Positions 16,663 to 25,561 of a stretch of 64,000 bases of DNA are shown piece by piece. Numbering within the stretch: position 1 is the first letter of the stretch; each line of letters begins with the position of its first letter. Origin of the DNA: Pseudomonas sp. PSB18 (lineage in GTDB: Bacteria > Pseudomonadota > Gammaproteobacteria > Pseudomonadales > Pseudomonadaceae); the NCBI RefSeq assembly GCF_014596565.1, contig NZ_NOIN01000002.1:682001-746000 (forward strand). The letters run 5' to 3'. The translations under genes and the position numbers were made by a program. Below the pieces are notes generated by a model. It was not told where the DNA came from, did no database searches, and saw nothing but the letters and a program-made list of their open reading frames with translations.

Positions 16663-17892
16663 ATGCTCAATGGCCTGTGGCTTGGCTTCTTTATCGTGGC
16701 GGCCGTCTCGGCGCTGATGCAGTGGCTGGTGGGTGGCAACGCCGGCATCTTCGCGGCGATGGTGGAAAGCATTTTCGCCATGGCCAAGCTGTCGGTGGAG
16801 GTGATGGTCCTGCTGTTCGGCACCTTGACCCTGTGGCTGGGATTCCTGCGGATTGCCGAAAAGGCCGGCATCGTCGACTGGCTGGCCAAGGCCCTCGGCC
16901 CGCTGTTCCTGCGGCTGATGCCGGAGGTGCCACCGGGTCATCCGGCCATTGGCCTGATCACGCTCAACTTCGCCGCCAACGGCCTGGGCCTGGACAACGC
17001 CGCCACCCCCATCGGCCTGAAGGCCATGCGTGCCCTGCAGGACCTGAACCCCAGTCCGACCATCGCCAGCAATGCGCAGATCCTGTTCCTGGTGCTCAAT
17101 GCCTCGTCGCTGACGCTGCTGCCGGTGACAATCTTCATGTACCGCGCCCAGCAAGGCGCGCCGGACCCGACCCTGGTATTCCTGCCAATCCTGCTCGCCA
17201 CCAGTTGCTCGACCCTGGTGGGGCTGCTGTCGGTGGCCTTCATGCAGCGCCTGCGCCTGTGGGATCCGGTGGTGCTGGCTTACCTGATCCCGGGTGCGCT
17301 GGCGCTGGGCGGGTTCATGGCATTGCTGGCGACGCTCTCGGCCACGGCTCTGGCGGGCCTGTCCTCGATCCTCGGCAACCTGACACTGTTCGGCCTGATC
17401 ATCCTGTTCCTGGTGGTAGGCGCCCTGCGCAAGGTCAAGGTGTACGAAGCGTTCGTCGAGGGAGCCAAGGAGGGGTTCGACGTTGCCAAGAGCCTGTTGC
17501 CGTACCTGGTGGCGATGCTGTGCGCGGTCGGTGTACTACGGGCTTCGGGAGCGCTGGATTTCGGTCTGGACGGTCTCAGGCACCTGGTGCAGTGGGCCGG
17601 CTGGGACACGCGTTTCGTCGACGCCTTGCCGACCGCCATGGTCAAGCCGTTCTCCGGCAGCGCCGCCCGGGCGATGCTGATCGAAACCATGAAGACGTCC
17701 GGCGTGGACAGCTTCCCGTCCCTGGTGGCGGCAACCATCCAGGGCAGCACCGAGACCACGTTCTATGTGCTGGCGGTGTACTTCGGTGCCGTGGGCATCC
17801 AGCGGGCGCGGCATGCGGTGGGCTGTGCGCTGCTGGCGGAGCTGGCCGGCGTGCTGGGGGCCATCGGGGTCTGCTACTGGTTCTTCGGCTGA
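16663..17892 (+). CDS. SpmA-SpmB-like fused nucleoside-recognition (Gate) domain membrane protein
   Basis: 409 residues with about ten membrane segments in two related halves. The first half carries the SpmA-type signature NGLGLDNAATPIGLKAM (about residues 106-122); the second carries the SpmB-type blocks VKPFSGSAARAML (about 327-339) and STETTFYVLAVYFGAVG (about 364-380). In Bacillus these are two separate spore maturation proteins; in this non-sporulating lineage they are one chain. Gate-domain proteins are thought to move nucleosides or peptides, but the substrate here is unknown. The ATG at 16663 follows GGGGG at 16649-16653. A terminator precedes it, so it is its own unit. Confidence 0.85.
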   Translation: MLNGLWLGFFIVAAVSALMQWLVGGNAGIFAAMVESIFAMAKLSVEVMVLLFGTLTLWLGFLRIAEKAGIVDWLAKALGPLFLRLMPEVPPGHPAIGLITLNFAANGLGLDNAATPIGLKAMRALQDLNPSPTIASNAQILFLVLNASSLTLLPVTIFMYRAQQGAPDPTLVFLPILLATSCSTLVGLLSVAFMQRLRLWDPVVLAYLIPGALALGGFMALLATLSATALAGLSSILGNLTLFGLIILFLVVGALRKVKVYEAFVEGAKEGFDVAKSLLPYLVAMLCAVGVLRASGALDFGLDGLRHLVQWAGWDTRFVDALPTAMVKPFSGSAARAMLIETMKTSGVDSFPSLVAATIQGSTETTFYVLAVYFGAVGIQRARHAVGCALLAELAGVLGAIGVCYWFFG

Positions 17893-17901
17893 AGACAGAT
17901 T

Positions 17902-17925
17902 TTGTGGGAGCGGGCTTGCCCTGTC
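17902..17925. repeat. Degenerate single family A REP half-unit
   Basis: TTGTGGGAGCGGGCTTGCCC begins like the family A unit but lacks the inverted partner. It occupies the whole gap between two convergent genes. Confidence 0.6.
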
Positions 17926-18933
17926 TCAGTCCGTTACGTTGAACCGCAGCACCCCGATCATCTGCCCATTCTCCGTCAGCACCCGTACCTGCCATTTGCC
18001 TGTCGGGTTGTCCGGGAAATTCTGCTTGTGGGTCCAGGCGCGATAGCCTTCCTTGCGTCCGCCATGAATGTCCAGGGCGATGCGGTCCACTTCTTTGCCG
18101 TTGAACTGCCAGACGTGATAGATCCGCTCATCCAACCCCCGCGGCGCATTGATGGCGGTATAGGCATACAGGCCGTTGCCGCGGATCTGCGCGGCGCTGA
18201 CTTCCTTGAGGCTGTCGCCGGGTGTGCGGTCTTCCAATTGCGTGCTGATCGCCACTTCGGTCATCCACAGCGTGGCCGGCGGTACCCAGGAGCGCAGCAC
18301 CCATCCGGCGGCGCCAATCCCCAGGGTGATGCACAGAATCGCCAGGGCGTTGCGCACGGTGCGAATCGGAAAGATCGAGGCCAGGCTCGGGAACGACAAC
18401 AGCATGGAGATGCCCAGCGCGAGCTTGAAGCTCTGGTCGGTGGTCAGGTGCATGATGATCGGCAGCGCGGTGAGCAGGGCGGCGAACAGTGTCAGCGTGT
18501 GCAACGCCAGGAACGCCCAGCGTCGGGGCGCCAGCCATTTGTAATACAGCGGATCGGTGATTGAAATCAGCCCTGACGCCCCCAGCAAGCCGGTGAAAAT
18601 CAGCTGGCTGCTGTTCCAGGTGGTGGTGATCAGGAAGAACGGCAGGACAAAGAACAGGCTTTCCTGGTGAATCATCTGCGTGGCGTAACGCAACAACGGC
18701 TGCGGTATTTCCCGCTTGAAAATTCGCGCGAACAGCCGGGTCAGGCTGTTTTCCAGCATCAGCCAGAGCCAGCTCACCAGCATCAGGATGGCGATCCAGG
18801 TTGCCAGGCTTTGCTGGCGGTCCACCAGTATGAAACTGCCGGCGCCGGAGATGAAACCGCCGAGCGCAATGACCCCTGGGTAGCGCTTCATCAATTCAAG
18901 AATGCGCTGGATGTAATGAGTCAGGGTCTGCAT
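17926..18933 (-). CDS. DUF5924/DUF2914 membrane protein, unknown function
   Basis: 335 residues. Six or seven membrane segments fill residues 20-235. The C-terminal ~100 residues form a soluble domain with the DUF2914-type blocks ERIYHVWQFNGKEVDRI and GKWQVRVLTENGQ; similar beta-sandwich domains occur as stand-alone secreted modules. No catalytic motif is seen. Start MQTLTHYIQ fits a short amphipathic N-terminus. It is convergent with the SpmAB-like gene. Family-level assignment only. Confidence 0.75.
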   Translation of the reverse strand: MQTLTHYIQRILELMKRYPGVIALGGFISGAGSFILVDRQQSLATWIAILMLVSWLWLMLENSLTRLFARIFKREIPQPLLRYATQMIHQESLFFVLPFFLITTTWNSSQLIFTGLLGASGLISITDPLYYKWLAPRRWAFLALHTLTLFAALLTALPIIMHLTTDQSFKLALGISMLLSFPSLASIFPIRTVRNALAILCITLGIGAAGWVLRSWVPPATLWMTEVAISTQLEDRTPGDSLKEVSAAQIRGNGLYAYTAINAPRGLDERIYHVWQFNGKEVDRIALDIHGGRKEGYRAWTHKQNFPDNPTGKWQVRVLTENGQMIGVLRFNVTD

Positions 18934-19010
18934 TAGGCGGTTTCACAGTAAGTCGTAGGAAATATCCCTGACAGAGTAGCGTCCAGGCATCGTTGTGACG
19001 AGCAGGCTTT

Positions 19011-19142
19011 TGTGGCGAGGGGATTTATCCCCGCTGGGCTGCGAAGCGGCCCTTAAACCTGACGTCTCGGTGTGTCTGACGGATCGAGTTGTCTGATTTG
19101 GGGCCGCTTCGCAGCCCAGCGGGGATAAATCCCCTCGCCACA
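19011..19142. repeat. REP pair, family B
   Basis: A full inverted pair: TGTGGCGAGGGGATTTATCC at 19011 and its reverse complement ending at 19142, each with the GCTGGGCTGCGAAGC arm, around a ~45-base spacer. Lies between two same-strand genes (M16 and DUF5924). Confidence 0.92.
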
Positions 19143-19161
19143 AGAACTCAGTGCATGAGGG

Positions 19162-20538
19162 TCAGGTCTTGCGACGCAACCGCCACGCCACCAACCCTAA
19201 CAGCAACAACCCCAGCAAGCCGCTCACCCCCCACACCAGCTCATCGTCACCGAGCAACGGCTTCTCGATGCGCAGGTAGCCCGGGTCCTTGAGCAGTTCG
19301 CGCAGGGCCTGGTTGGCCTGTTCCAGGCTTACCGCCTGCAAACGCACGGCCGGGTTGGCGAAGCGGCCGTCTTCATAGTCGCCCAGGGCGCCCCAGTAAT
19401 AATCGGCCAGCGCACTGTTACCTTGAACTGCCCAGGTCTGGTGGGCAATGGCTGCCCGTTTGATGCGCATGAAGCTGTCGGGGTCCAGCCCGTCCTTGAG
19501 CAATGTCCTGCGCAATTCTTCGAGTGCCTGTTCCGCTTGCGGCAGGTCTTCGCGGGCCAGGTCCGCGTTCAGGCTGAGAAAGCCGACGCCACCGAACACT
19601 TCACGCTCCACCCACGGGCCATAGGACAGGCTGCGGGCCAGGCGCAGCTGGCGGTAAAGGGCCCAGTCCAGATAATTCTTCAGCAGGTCGAAGGTTTCGT
19701 CGTGTTGCTGTTCCAGCACCGGCTCCGGGAACAACCAGTGCAGCTTGGCGCCATCGCCCACCAGGCTGCGGATCAGGTTGCGCTTGGTGACGGCGCTGTA
19801 GCGGATCTGCGGTAATGCTTCATGGACACTGGGCTCGACCGGTTTGAGTTTGCCGTAGGTTCGCTCCAGGTAGGCCGGCAGCAAGCGATCGAGGTCGCCG
19901 ACCACGATCAGCGTCATGTTGTTCGGCGCATACCAGGCTTTGCGAACCTGTTCGAGCCGGGCGAGGGTGTGGTGCTCGACCTCGGCCCGTTCCGCGCAGC
20001 GCAGGCCCAACTCCACCGCCAGCTGGTTGCTGGTCTTGTGTCCCAGGTCCTGGCGGTCGAGCCAGCGTTGCAGGTGGGTGTAGTGGCCGCCGTCCTCGCG
20101 TTCGACCACCCGTTTCGCTGCCTCCAGGGCCTTTTCGTCGATGCGGGTACGGGTCAGCACCGCCAGCAGCAGGTCGAGGATCTTGCGCTGATTGCTCGCC
20201 GGGGCCTCGATGACAAATGTGGTGTCGGCATTGCTGGTGAACGCGTTCCACTCGCCACCCAGCGCTTGCATCCGCTCTTCCAAGGCGCCTTCGCCACCTT
20301 CATCGACCCCGCTGAACAGCGCATGCTCGAGCAGGTGCGGCAGTTCCTTGTCGGCGCAACTGAAGTCATCCAGGCCTACACCCACCACCAGCCGGATGGC
20401 GACGTGGCCGCGTTCGCTGCCGGGCTTGAGCAGCAGCTGCATGCCATTGGGCAGCGTGTAGCCTTCGACCTGGAACCGGTCGAGGGCCACCGCAGGCAGC
20501 GAACCGAACAAGAAAAGAGCGAATAACAGACCACGCAT
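19162..20538 (-). CDS. M16 family zinc peptidase, membrane-anchored
   Basis: 458 residues from MRGLLFALF (20538), which gives a clean signal peptide ending AVALD; the longer frame adds 35 polar residues without an RBS. The inverted zinc motif HLLEH (HxxEH) is intact at about residue 69-73, and an Arg/Tyr C-terminal lobe region follows, so this is a catalytically competent M16 (pitrilysin/insulinase) peptidase. A C-terminal membrane helix (GLLGLLLLGLVAW) with RRKT suggests anchoring in the inner membrane facing the periplasm. It follows the Na/Pi gene after 58 bases on the same strand. Substrate unknown. Confidence 0.88.
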   Translation of the reverse strand: MRGLLFALFLFGSLPAVALDRFQVEGYTLPNGMQLLLKPGSERGHVAIRLVVGVGLDDFSCADKELPHLLEHALFSGVDEGGEGALEERMQALGGEWNAFTSNADTTFVIEAPASNQRKILDLLLAVLTRTRIDEKALEAAKRVVEREDGGHYTHLQRWLDRQDLGHKTSNQLAVELGLRCAERAEVEHHTLARLEQVRKAWYAPNNMTLIVVGDLDRLLPAYLERTYGKLKPVEPSVHEALPQIRYSAVTKRNLIRSLVGDGAKLHWLFPEPVLEQQHDETFDLLKNYLDWALYRQLRLARSLSYGPWVEREVFGGVGFLSLNADLAREDLPQAEQALEELRRTLLKDGLDPDSFMRIKRAAIAHQTWAVQGNSALADYYWGALGDYEDGRFANPAVRLQAVSLEQANQALRELLKDPGYLRIEKPLLGDDELVWGVSGLLGLLLLGLVAWRLRRKT

Positions 20539-20596
20539 AAACGGCTTCCCGGCGACTGACAGTCCAACCCTACTGACTGAACAATGCGCCAGATGT

Positions 20597-22255
20597 TCAA
20601 GGCGAGTGGGTAATGTCGGACATTTCATCTGCCGCCAGGGCACCGATCTCGGCCGTTTCCAGCACCACGTAGGCGCTGCCGCAGAACAGCGAATTGAGGC
20701 GCCGCATGTCAGCGATCAGGTCCAGGTGCAGGGAACTGGTCTCCAGGCTTTGTACGATCTTGCGTTGCAAGCGGCTGACGTGGGCATGGGCCATTCGTCT
20801 TTCCTGGGCACGAAAGCGACGTTTCTCACGCAGCAACTGGCGGGCGCTTTCCCGATCGCCACTGAGAAACACCGACAAGCCCAGCCGCAGGTTGGCGATC
20901 AAGTGGCTATGCAACCCCGCCAACTCTTCCAGGCCCACCTCGGAAAAGGACAGGCGTTGCGAGGTTTTCTGCTGCTGGACCTTGCGCAGCATGCGCTCGA
21001 TGAGGTCGCTGCCGAGCTTCAGGTTGATCGCCAGCTCGATGATCTCCGCCCATCGGCGACTGTCCTGTTCACTGAGGTCTTCGCGGGGCATCTGGGCCAT
21101 ATACAACTTGATGGCACTGCACAGCACCTCGACATCATCGCTCACGCGCCGCACCTCCTGGGTGAGTGCCGTCTGCTGGCCGCGCAGCACGTCGAGCATG
21201 GCTTCGAGCATGTTTTCGATCAGGTCGCCGATGCGCAACGTCTCCCGGGCCGCATTCGCCAGGGCCAGGCTCGGCGTGGCGAGGGCCGTGGGATCCAGGT
21301 GCCGGGGCTTGGCGGTGCCATTGGTTTCCGCGCGCTCGGGCAGCAGCCAGGCGCATAACCTGGCCATCGGCGCGACGCTGGGCAGCAGCACCAGGCAGCG
21401 CACGGAGTTGTAGAGCAGGTGAAAGCCGATGACGGTTTCCTGAGGACTGAAATCCAGGCTGTCCAACCACCCGACCAGAGGGTCGAGCGCTGGAATGATC
21501 AGCAGCAATCCAATCAGCTTGTACAGCAGGCTGCCCAGCGCGACCTGCCGTCCGGCAGCGTTCTGCATGCTGGTGCTGAGGAACGCCAGCACGCCGCTGC
21601 CGATGTTGGCGCCGATCACCAGGCCGATGGCCACCGGCAGGCTGATCACGGCCGCGCCGGCCAGTGTGGCGGTCAGTAGCACGGCGGCCAGGCTCGAATA
21701 GGAAATCATGGCGAACAGCGCACCCACCAACGCATCGAGCAGGATGTCGCCGGTCAGCGAGGCAAAGATCACCTTCACGCCTTGGGCCTGGGTGATGGGC
21801 GCGGCGGCTTCGACGATCAATTGCAGCGCGAGGATGATCAGGCCCAGGCCGATGGAGACGCGGCCCATTTGCCCGACGCGGGTCTGTTTGCGCGACAGGA
21901 AAAAGATCACCCCGAGGAAAATCAGCAACGGCGACAACCACGACAGGTCGAGGGTCAGCACCCGGGCCATCAATGCCGTACCAACGTCGGCACCCAGCAT
22001 GGTCGCCAGGGCAGGGGTCAGCGCCATCAGGCCCTGGCCGACAAACGAGGTGACCAGCATGGCCGTAGCGTTGCTGCTCTGGACCATGGCGGTGACCATG
22101 ATGCCGGCGACAAATGCCAGCCAGCGCCGAGACATGTTCTGGCCGATGACGTGGCGCAGGTTGGAGCCATAGACCCGCAGGATGCCGGTACGGACGATAT
22201 GCGTACCCCAGATCAGCAGGGCCACGGCGGAGAGTAGATTCAGCAGGGTCAGCAT
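20597..22255 (-). CDS. Na+/phosphate cotransporter family protein (NptA/PhoU-fused)
   Basis: 552 residues. The first ~310 residues hold 8-9 membrane segments with the Na/Pi repeat signature QSSNATA (about residues 59-65); the second repeat is degenerate (SYSSLAAV instead of QSSSA). Residues ~330-550 form a soluble helical PhoU-like domain (AARETLRIGDLIENM...). The family exports or imports phosphate with sodium and the PhoU part is regulatory. Direction of transport not inferable. Same-strand neighbour of the M16 peptidase. Confidence 0.88.
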   Translation of the reverse strand: MLTLLNLLSAVALLIWGTHIVRTGILRVYGSNLRHVIGQNMSRRWLAFVAGIMVTAMVQSSNATAMLVTSFVGQGLMALTPALATMLGADVGTALMARVLTLDLSWLSPLLIFLGVIFFLSRKQTRVGQMGRVSIGLGLIILALQLIVEAAAPITQAQGVKVIFASLTGDILLDALVGALFAMISYSSLAAVLLTATLAGAAVISLPVAIGLVIGANIGSGVLAFLSTSMQNAAGRQVALGSLLYKLIGLLLIIPALDPLVGWLDSLDFSPQETVIGFHLLYNSVRCLVLLPSVAPMARLCAWLLPERAETNGTAKPRHLDPTALATPSLALANAARETLRIGDLIENMLEAMLDVLRGQQTALTQEVRRVSDDVEVLCSAIKLYMAQMPREDLSEQDSRRWAEIIELAINLKLGSDLIERMLRKVQQQKTSQRLSFSEVGLEELAGLHSHLIANLRLGLSVFLSGDRESARQLLREKRRFRAQERRMAHAHVSRLQRKIVQSLETSSLHLDLIADMRRLNSLFCGSAYVVLETAEIGALAADEMSDITHSP

Positions 22256-22422
22256 GAGAGGCCCCCTGTTAGCGTCTCAAAGAGACAAGTTGACGATGCC
22301 ACATCGTTCTTCTTTGTACTTAAGCTGTAGTTGGCGAACGGTTCGAGCGCCAGCATTGCACAGCTAAAGAATTGATTGAAACAAAACTGTCATAAAAACG
22401 GGCGAAGGCCACAATGATCCCC

Positions 22423-22511
22423 TGTGGGAGCGAGCTTGCTCGCGATAGCGGTGGGTCAATCGACACTGTTGTAACTGAGAGGACGCTATCGCGAGCAGGC
22501 TCGCTCCCACA
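22423..22511. repeat. REP pair, family A
   Basis: TGTGGGAGCGAGCTTGCTCG at 22423 and an inverted copy ending at 22511 with a ~38-base spacer. Lies between the Na/Pi and TerC genes. Confidence 0.92.
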
Positions 22512-22544
22512 GGTCCGGTGTCCAGGGCACTTTCCTGCGGGCAT

Positions 22545-22570
22545 GAAAAAGGGGCTCCAAGAGCCCCTTC
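22545..22570 (-). terminator. Rho-independent terminator of the terC-family gene
   Basis: On the minus strand GAAGGGGCTC-TTG-GAGCCCC is followed by TTTTT. It lies 19 bases after the stop of the TerC gene. Confidence 0.85.
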
Positions 22571-22588
22571 GTTCATTGCGCCATCCCG

Positions 22589-23356
22589 TTACTGACCCGG
22601 AACGTCCTTGCGCAGTTTCACCGGATCCTGCTGCTTGCGCTTGCGTGCAATCGCGGTGCGCATCTTGATGTTGATCGCCTCCACGGCCAGGGAGAAGGCC
22701 ATGGCGAAGTAGACATAGCCTTTAGGTACATGGACGTCGAACGACTCGGCGATCAGCACGGTACCGACCACCAGCAGGAACGATAGCGCGAGCATCTTCA
22801 GCGATGGATGCTTGTCGATGAACTCACTGATGGTGCCCGAGGCCAGCATCATCACCAGCACGGCCACGATGATCGCCGCCACCATCACCGGCACATGGGA
22901 GACCATGCCGACAGCGGTGATGACCGAGTCCAGGGAGAACACGATGTCGATGATCGCGATCTGGATGATGGTGTAGAGGAAGTTGCCACCCTTGCCCGAC
23001 GGTTGATCGTCGCTTTCGTCGTCGCCTTCCAGTGCGTGGTACATCTCCTGGGAGCTTTTCCACAGCAGGAACAGGCCACCGAAGAACAGGATCAGGTCGC
23101 GACCGGAGATGCCCTGGCCGAACACTTCGAACAAATCGGCAGTCAGGCGCATGACCCAGGTGATGGACAGCAGCAACAGGATCCGCGTGATCATGGCCAG
23201 GGCCAGACCGAAGATCCGGGTACGCGCCTGCATGTGCTTGGGCATGCGGCTGACCAGGATCGAGATCATGATGATGTTATCGATGCCCAGGACGATTTCC
23301 AGGGCGGTCAGGGTAAAGAAGGCAACCCAGATTTCCGGGTTGGTCAGCCATTCCAT
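22589..23356 (-). CDS. TerC family integral membrane protein
   Basis: 255 residues with seven predicted membrane segments. Family-defining acidic membrane motifs are present: EIVLGIDNII (about residues 20-29) and DIVFSLDSVITA (about 137-148). A charged loop with DDESDDQPSGKGG separates the halves. TerC/Alx proteins are implicated in manganese export and metal homeostasis during protein secretion; tellurite resistance is only the historical name. Single gene followed by its own terminator; the citrate carrier gene upstream on the same strand ends 75 bases away. Confidence 0.9.
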   Translation of the reverse strand: MEWLTNPEIWVAFFTLTALEIVLGIDNIIMISILVSRMPKHMQARTRIFGLALAMITRILLLLSITWVMRLTADLFEVFGQGISGRDLILFFGGLFLLWKSSQEMYHALEGDDESDDQPSGKGGNFLYTIIQIAIIDIVFSLDSVITAVGMVSHVPVMVAAIIVAVLVMMLASGTISEFIDKHPSLKMLALSFLLVVGTVLIAESFDVHVPKGYVYFAMAFSLAVEAINIKMRTAIARKRKQQDPVKLRKDVPGQ

Positions 23357-23431
23357 GTGAGTTCCTTTGAACGAGTGTTAGGCCGCGCCGCGCTTCGGAA
23401 TAACAGGAGCGCGGCGCCGCGGGTATTGCTT

Positions 23432-24739
23432 TTATAGAGTGCTGAACAGCGGAAAGATCCCCATCAGCAAGGCGGCGAACATTATGCACAGGCAAACCAG
23501 CACTGCCCACTTCAGGGTGAAACGCTGGTGATCGCCGAACTCGATCCCGGCCAGGGCCACCAACAGGTAAGTGGACGGAACCAGCGGGCTCAACAGGTGG
23601 ACGGGCTGGCCGACGATCGAGGCACGGGCCATTTCCACCGCCGTGATGCCGTAATGGCTGGCAGCTTCGGCGAGAACCGGTAACACCCCGTAATAAAATG
23701 CGTCGTTAGACATGAAGAACGTGAACGGCATGCTCGCCAGCGCGGTAATCACCGCCAGGTACGGGCCGAGGAAGTCCGGGATCACCGCCAGCAGGCTCTT
23801 GGACATGGCGTCGACCATGCCGGTACCGGACAGGATGCCGGTGAAGATACCCGCCGCGAAAATCAGCCCGACCACCGCCAGTACGCTGCCGGCGTGCGCC
23901 GCAACGCGGTCTTTCTGCTGTTGCAGGCATGGGTAGTTGACGATCATCGCGATACTGAAGGCCACCATGAACAGCACCGGCAGCGGCAACAGGCCGGCGA
24001 TCAGGGTGCACATCAGGGCCAGGGTCAACGCGCCGTTGAACCAGATCAGCTTCGGACGGCGAGCGTCCGGGAACTGGGAGACGCTGATCTCGCTGTGGTC
24101 GATTTCATCGTGGGCCAGCTGCAATTCACCCAGGCGCGCACGCTCGCGTTTGCCGTACATGTAGGCAATCGCCAGGATCGCCACCACACCGAATGCCATC
24201 GCAGGAATCATCGGTACGAAAATGTCGGACGGATCCACGTGCAACGCACTGGCCGCACGGGCCGTCGGGCCGCCCCAGGGGGTCATGTTCATCACGCCAC
24301 CGGCGAGGATGATCAGGCCGGCCATGATCCGAGGGCTCATGCCGATGCGGCTGTAGAGCGGCAGCATCGCGGCCACGCAGATCATGTAAGTGGTCGCGCC
24401 GTCACCATCGAGGGAAACGACGAGCGCCAGAACGGCGGTACCGACCGAAACTTTCAGCGGGTCACCCTTGACCAGCTTGAGGATCTTGCGCACGGCCGGG
24501 TCGAACAGGCCGGAGTCGATCATCAGGGCAAAATAGAGAATCGCGAACATCAGCATCACCCCGGTCGGGGCGAGCTTGGTGATGCCTTCGAGCATCATCG
24601 GGCCGATCTTCGGCGCAAAACCACCGAACAGGGCGAACAGGATCGGGATGATGATCAGGGCGATCAGCGCGGACAGGCGCTTGGTCATGATCAGGAACAT
24701 GAACGTGATGACCATGGCGAAGCCAAGGAAAGTCAGCAT
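23432..24739 (-). CDS. citA: CitMHS family citrate:cation symporter
   Basis: 435 residues, about twelve membrane segments, no signal peptide. Family blocks visible: SLDGDGATTYMICVAAMLPLY (about residues 109-129) and GGVMNMTPWGGPTARAASAL (about 147-166). CitM/CitH proteins import citrate complexed with divalent metal. In P. aeruginosa the equivalent gene in this neighbourhood is named citA; that name is used by position and family. Start MLTFLGF is preceded by GGAGTATTTCCC. No two-component or TctDE-type regulator gene is adjacent. Confidence 0.88.
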   Translation of the reverse strand: MLTFLGFAMVITFMFLIMTKRLSALIALIIIPILFALFGGFAPKIGPMMLEGITKLAPTGVMLMFAILYFALMIDSGLFDPAVRKILKLVKGDPLKVSVGTAVLALVVSLDGDGATTYMICVAAMLPLYSRIGMSPRIMAGLIILAGGVMNMTPWGGPTARAASALHVDPSDIFVPMIPAMAFGVVAILAIAYMYGKRERARLGELQLAHDEIDHSEISVSQFPDARRPKLIWFNGALTLALMCTLIAGLLPLPVLFMVAFSIAMIVNYPCLQQQKDRVAAHAGSVLAVVGLIFAAGIFTGILSGTGMVDAMSKSLLAVIPDFLGPYLAVITALASMPFTFFMSNDAFYYGVLPVLAEAASHYGITAVEMARASIVGQPVHLLSPLVPSTYLLVALAGIEFGDHQRFTLKWAVLVCLCIMFAALLMGIFPLFSTL

Positions 24740-25009
24740 GGGAAATACTCCAGGCGTGGCGCGGCGAGGTTAAGGCGACCGGACAGGTCAGCGCAGAACG
24801 TGAGACACGAGGCGGACGGATGGAGTGGGTGCAGCAGGACGGGTAGCAGCGGACATCAGAATCACCATTGTTGTTGTTAAAAAGGCCAAACGGGTCGCGG
24901 AAATCCGTTTCTGGCCACCGGTCTTTTGCCGGTAGTGAGGCGATCCTAATCGCGCAAGCTTTCAGCCAGCTTTCGCTGCAGGCTATGGTTTTTCCGCTGG
25001 TCGGGGTCT
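24740..25009. other. Upstream region of the citrate carrier gene
   Basis: No gene seen in this 270-base stretch. It should contain the leftward promoter and leader of the CitMHS gene. CATTGTTGTTGTTAAAAAGG near 24868-24887 is locally AT-rich, but no regulator site is recognised. Confidence 0.5.
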
Positions 25010-25138
25010 GTGGGGAGCAAGGCTGTAGGAACAAGGCAGTGGAGCAAGGCTGTGGGAGCAAGGCTTGCCCGCGATGAAGCTGACGCGGTCGTCCTGGATG
25101 CCGGGTGAACCCTGTCGCGAGCAAGCTTTGCTCCCACA
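25010..25138. repeat. REP pair, family A, with iterated left arm
   Basis: The regular inverted pair runs 25051-25138. Just before it, three degenerate copies of the left arm follow one another (GTGGGGAGCAAGGCT at 25010, GTAGGAACAAGGCA at 25025, GTGGAGCAAGGCT at 25039), giving a short tandem array that the other copies do not have. Confidence 0.8.
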
Positions 25139-25160
25139 GGTCGTCCTGCCTCAGTACATT

Positions 25161-25487
25161 TCAGAACACCGAAAGATCCAACGGCCGCATCGCCCCCATC
25201 CAGATCGCATGGTCGGTATGGTCTGCCAGCTCATCGCCGGTGTTCGGATGCAGAAAGATCACCAGCCCTTTGCGATAGAGCGCCAGCCACGGCAGCACCA
25301 CCCCGATGTACTGCGGATCGAATGACAGCTGGCAGCTCCAGTCCGGATGGGGCCCGACCGGGCGCTCGTGGACGCGGCCCATTTTCAGCGGGAACAGACG
25401 CGAGGCTTCCTCACACAGTGCCCGCGCCTGGTCGATGGTGCTGGCATCGAAGTAAACATGGGCGTGGTAGCCCTTGATCCGTTGCAT
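25161..25487 (-). CDS. DOPA 4,5-dioxygenase family protein
   Basis: 108 residues from MQRIKGYHAH; AAGGAG five bases upstream supports this ATG over the GTG two codons earlier. Matches the small DOPA-dioxygenase-like family: YHAHVYFD at the N-terminus, HERPVGPHPDWSCQL in the middle and VIFLHPNTGDELADHTDHAIWMG near the end, with conserved histidines expected to bind iron. In fungi and plants the family opens the ring of DOPA; in bacteria the substrate is unknown. Stand-alone gene divergent from the next one. Confidence 0.85.
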   Translation of the reverse strand: MQRIKGYHAHVYFDASTIDQARALCEEASRLFPLKMGRVHERPVGPHPDWSCQLSFDPQYIGVVLPWLALYRKGLVIFLHPNTGDELADHTDHAIWMGAMRPLDLSVF

Positions 25488-25561
25488 TGTCACTCCTTGC
25501 GAACCCTCGCCGTTTCCCGCAGGTCAGAGGCTTATACGCGGTAAAAAAGGGAAAAACAGCC

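Noticed and set aside
16677..17942. 421-codon frame in another reading frame of the SpmAB-like gene
   Set aside because: Arg/Gly/Pro-rich product typical of an out-of-frame reading; the membrane protein frame has the real motifs.
22545..22570. Plus-strand terminator
   Set aside because: The T run follows the hairpin only on the minus strand, so it serves the TerC gene.
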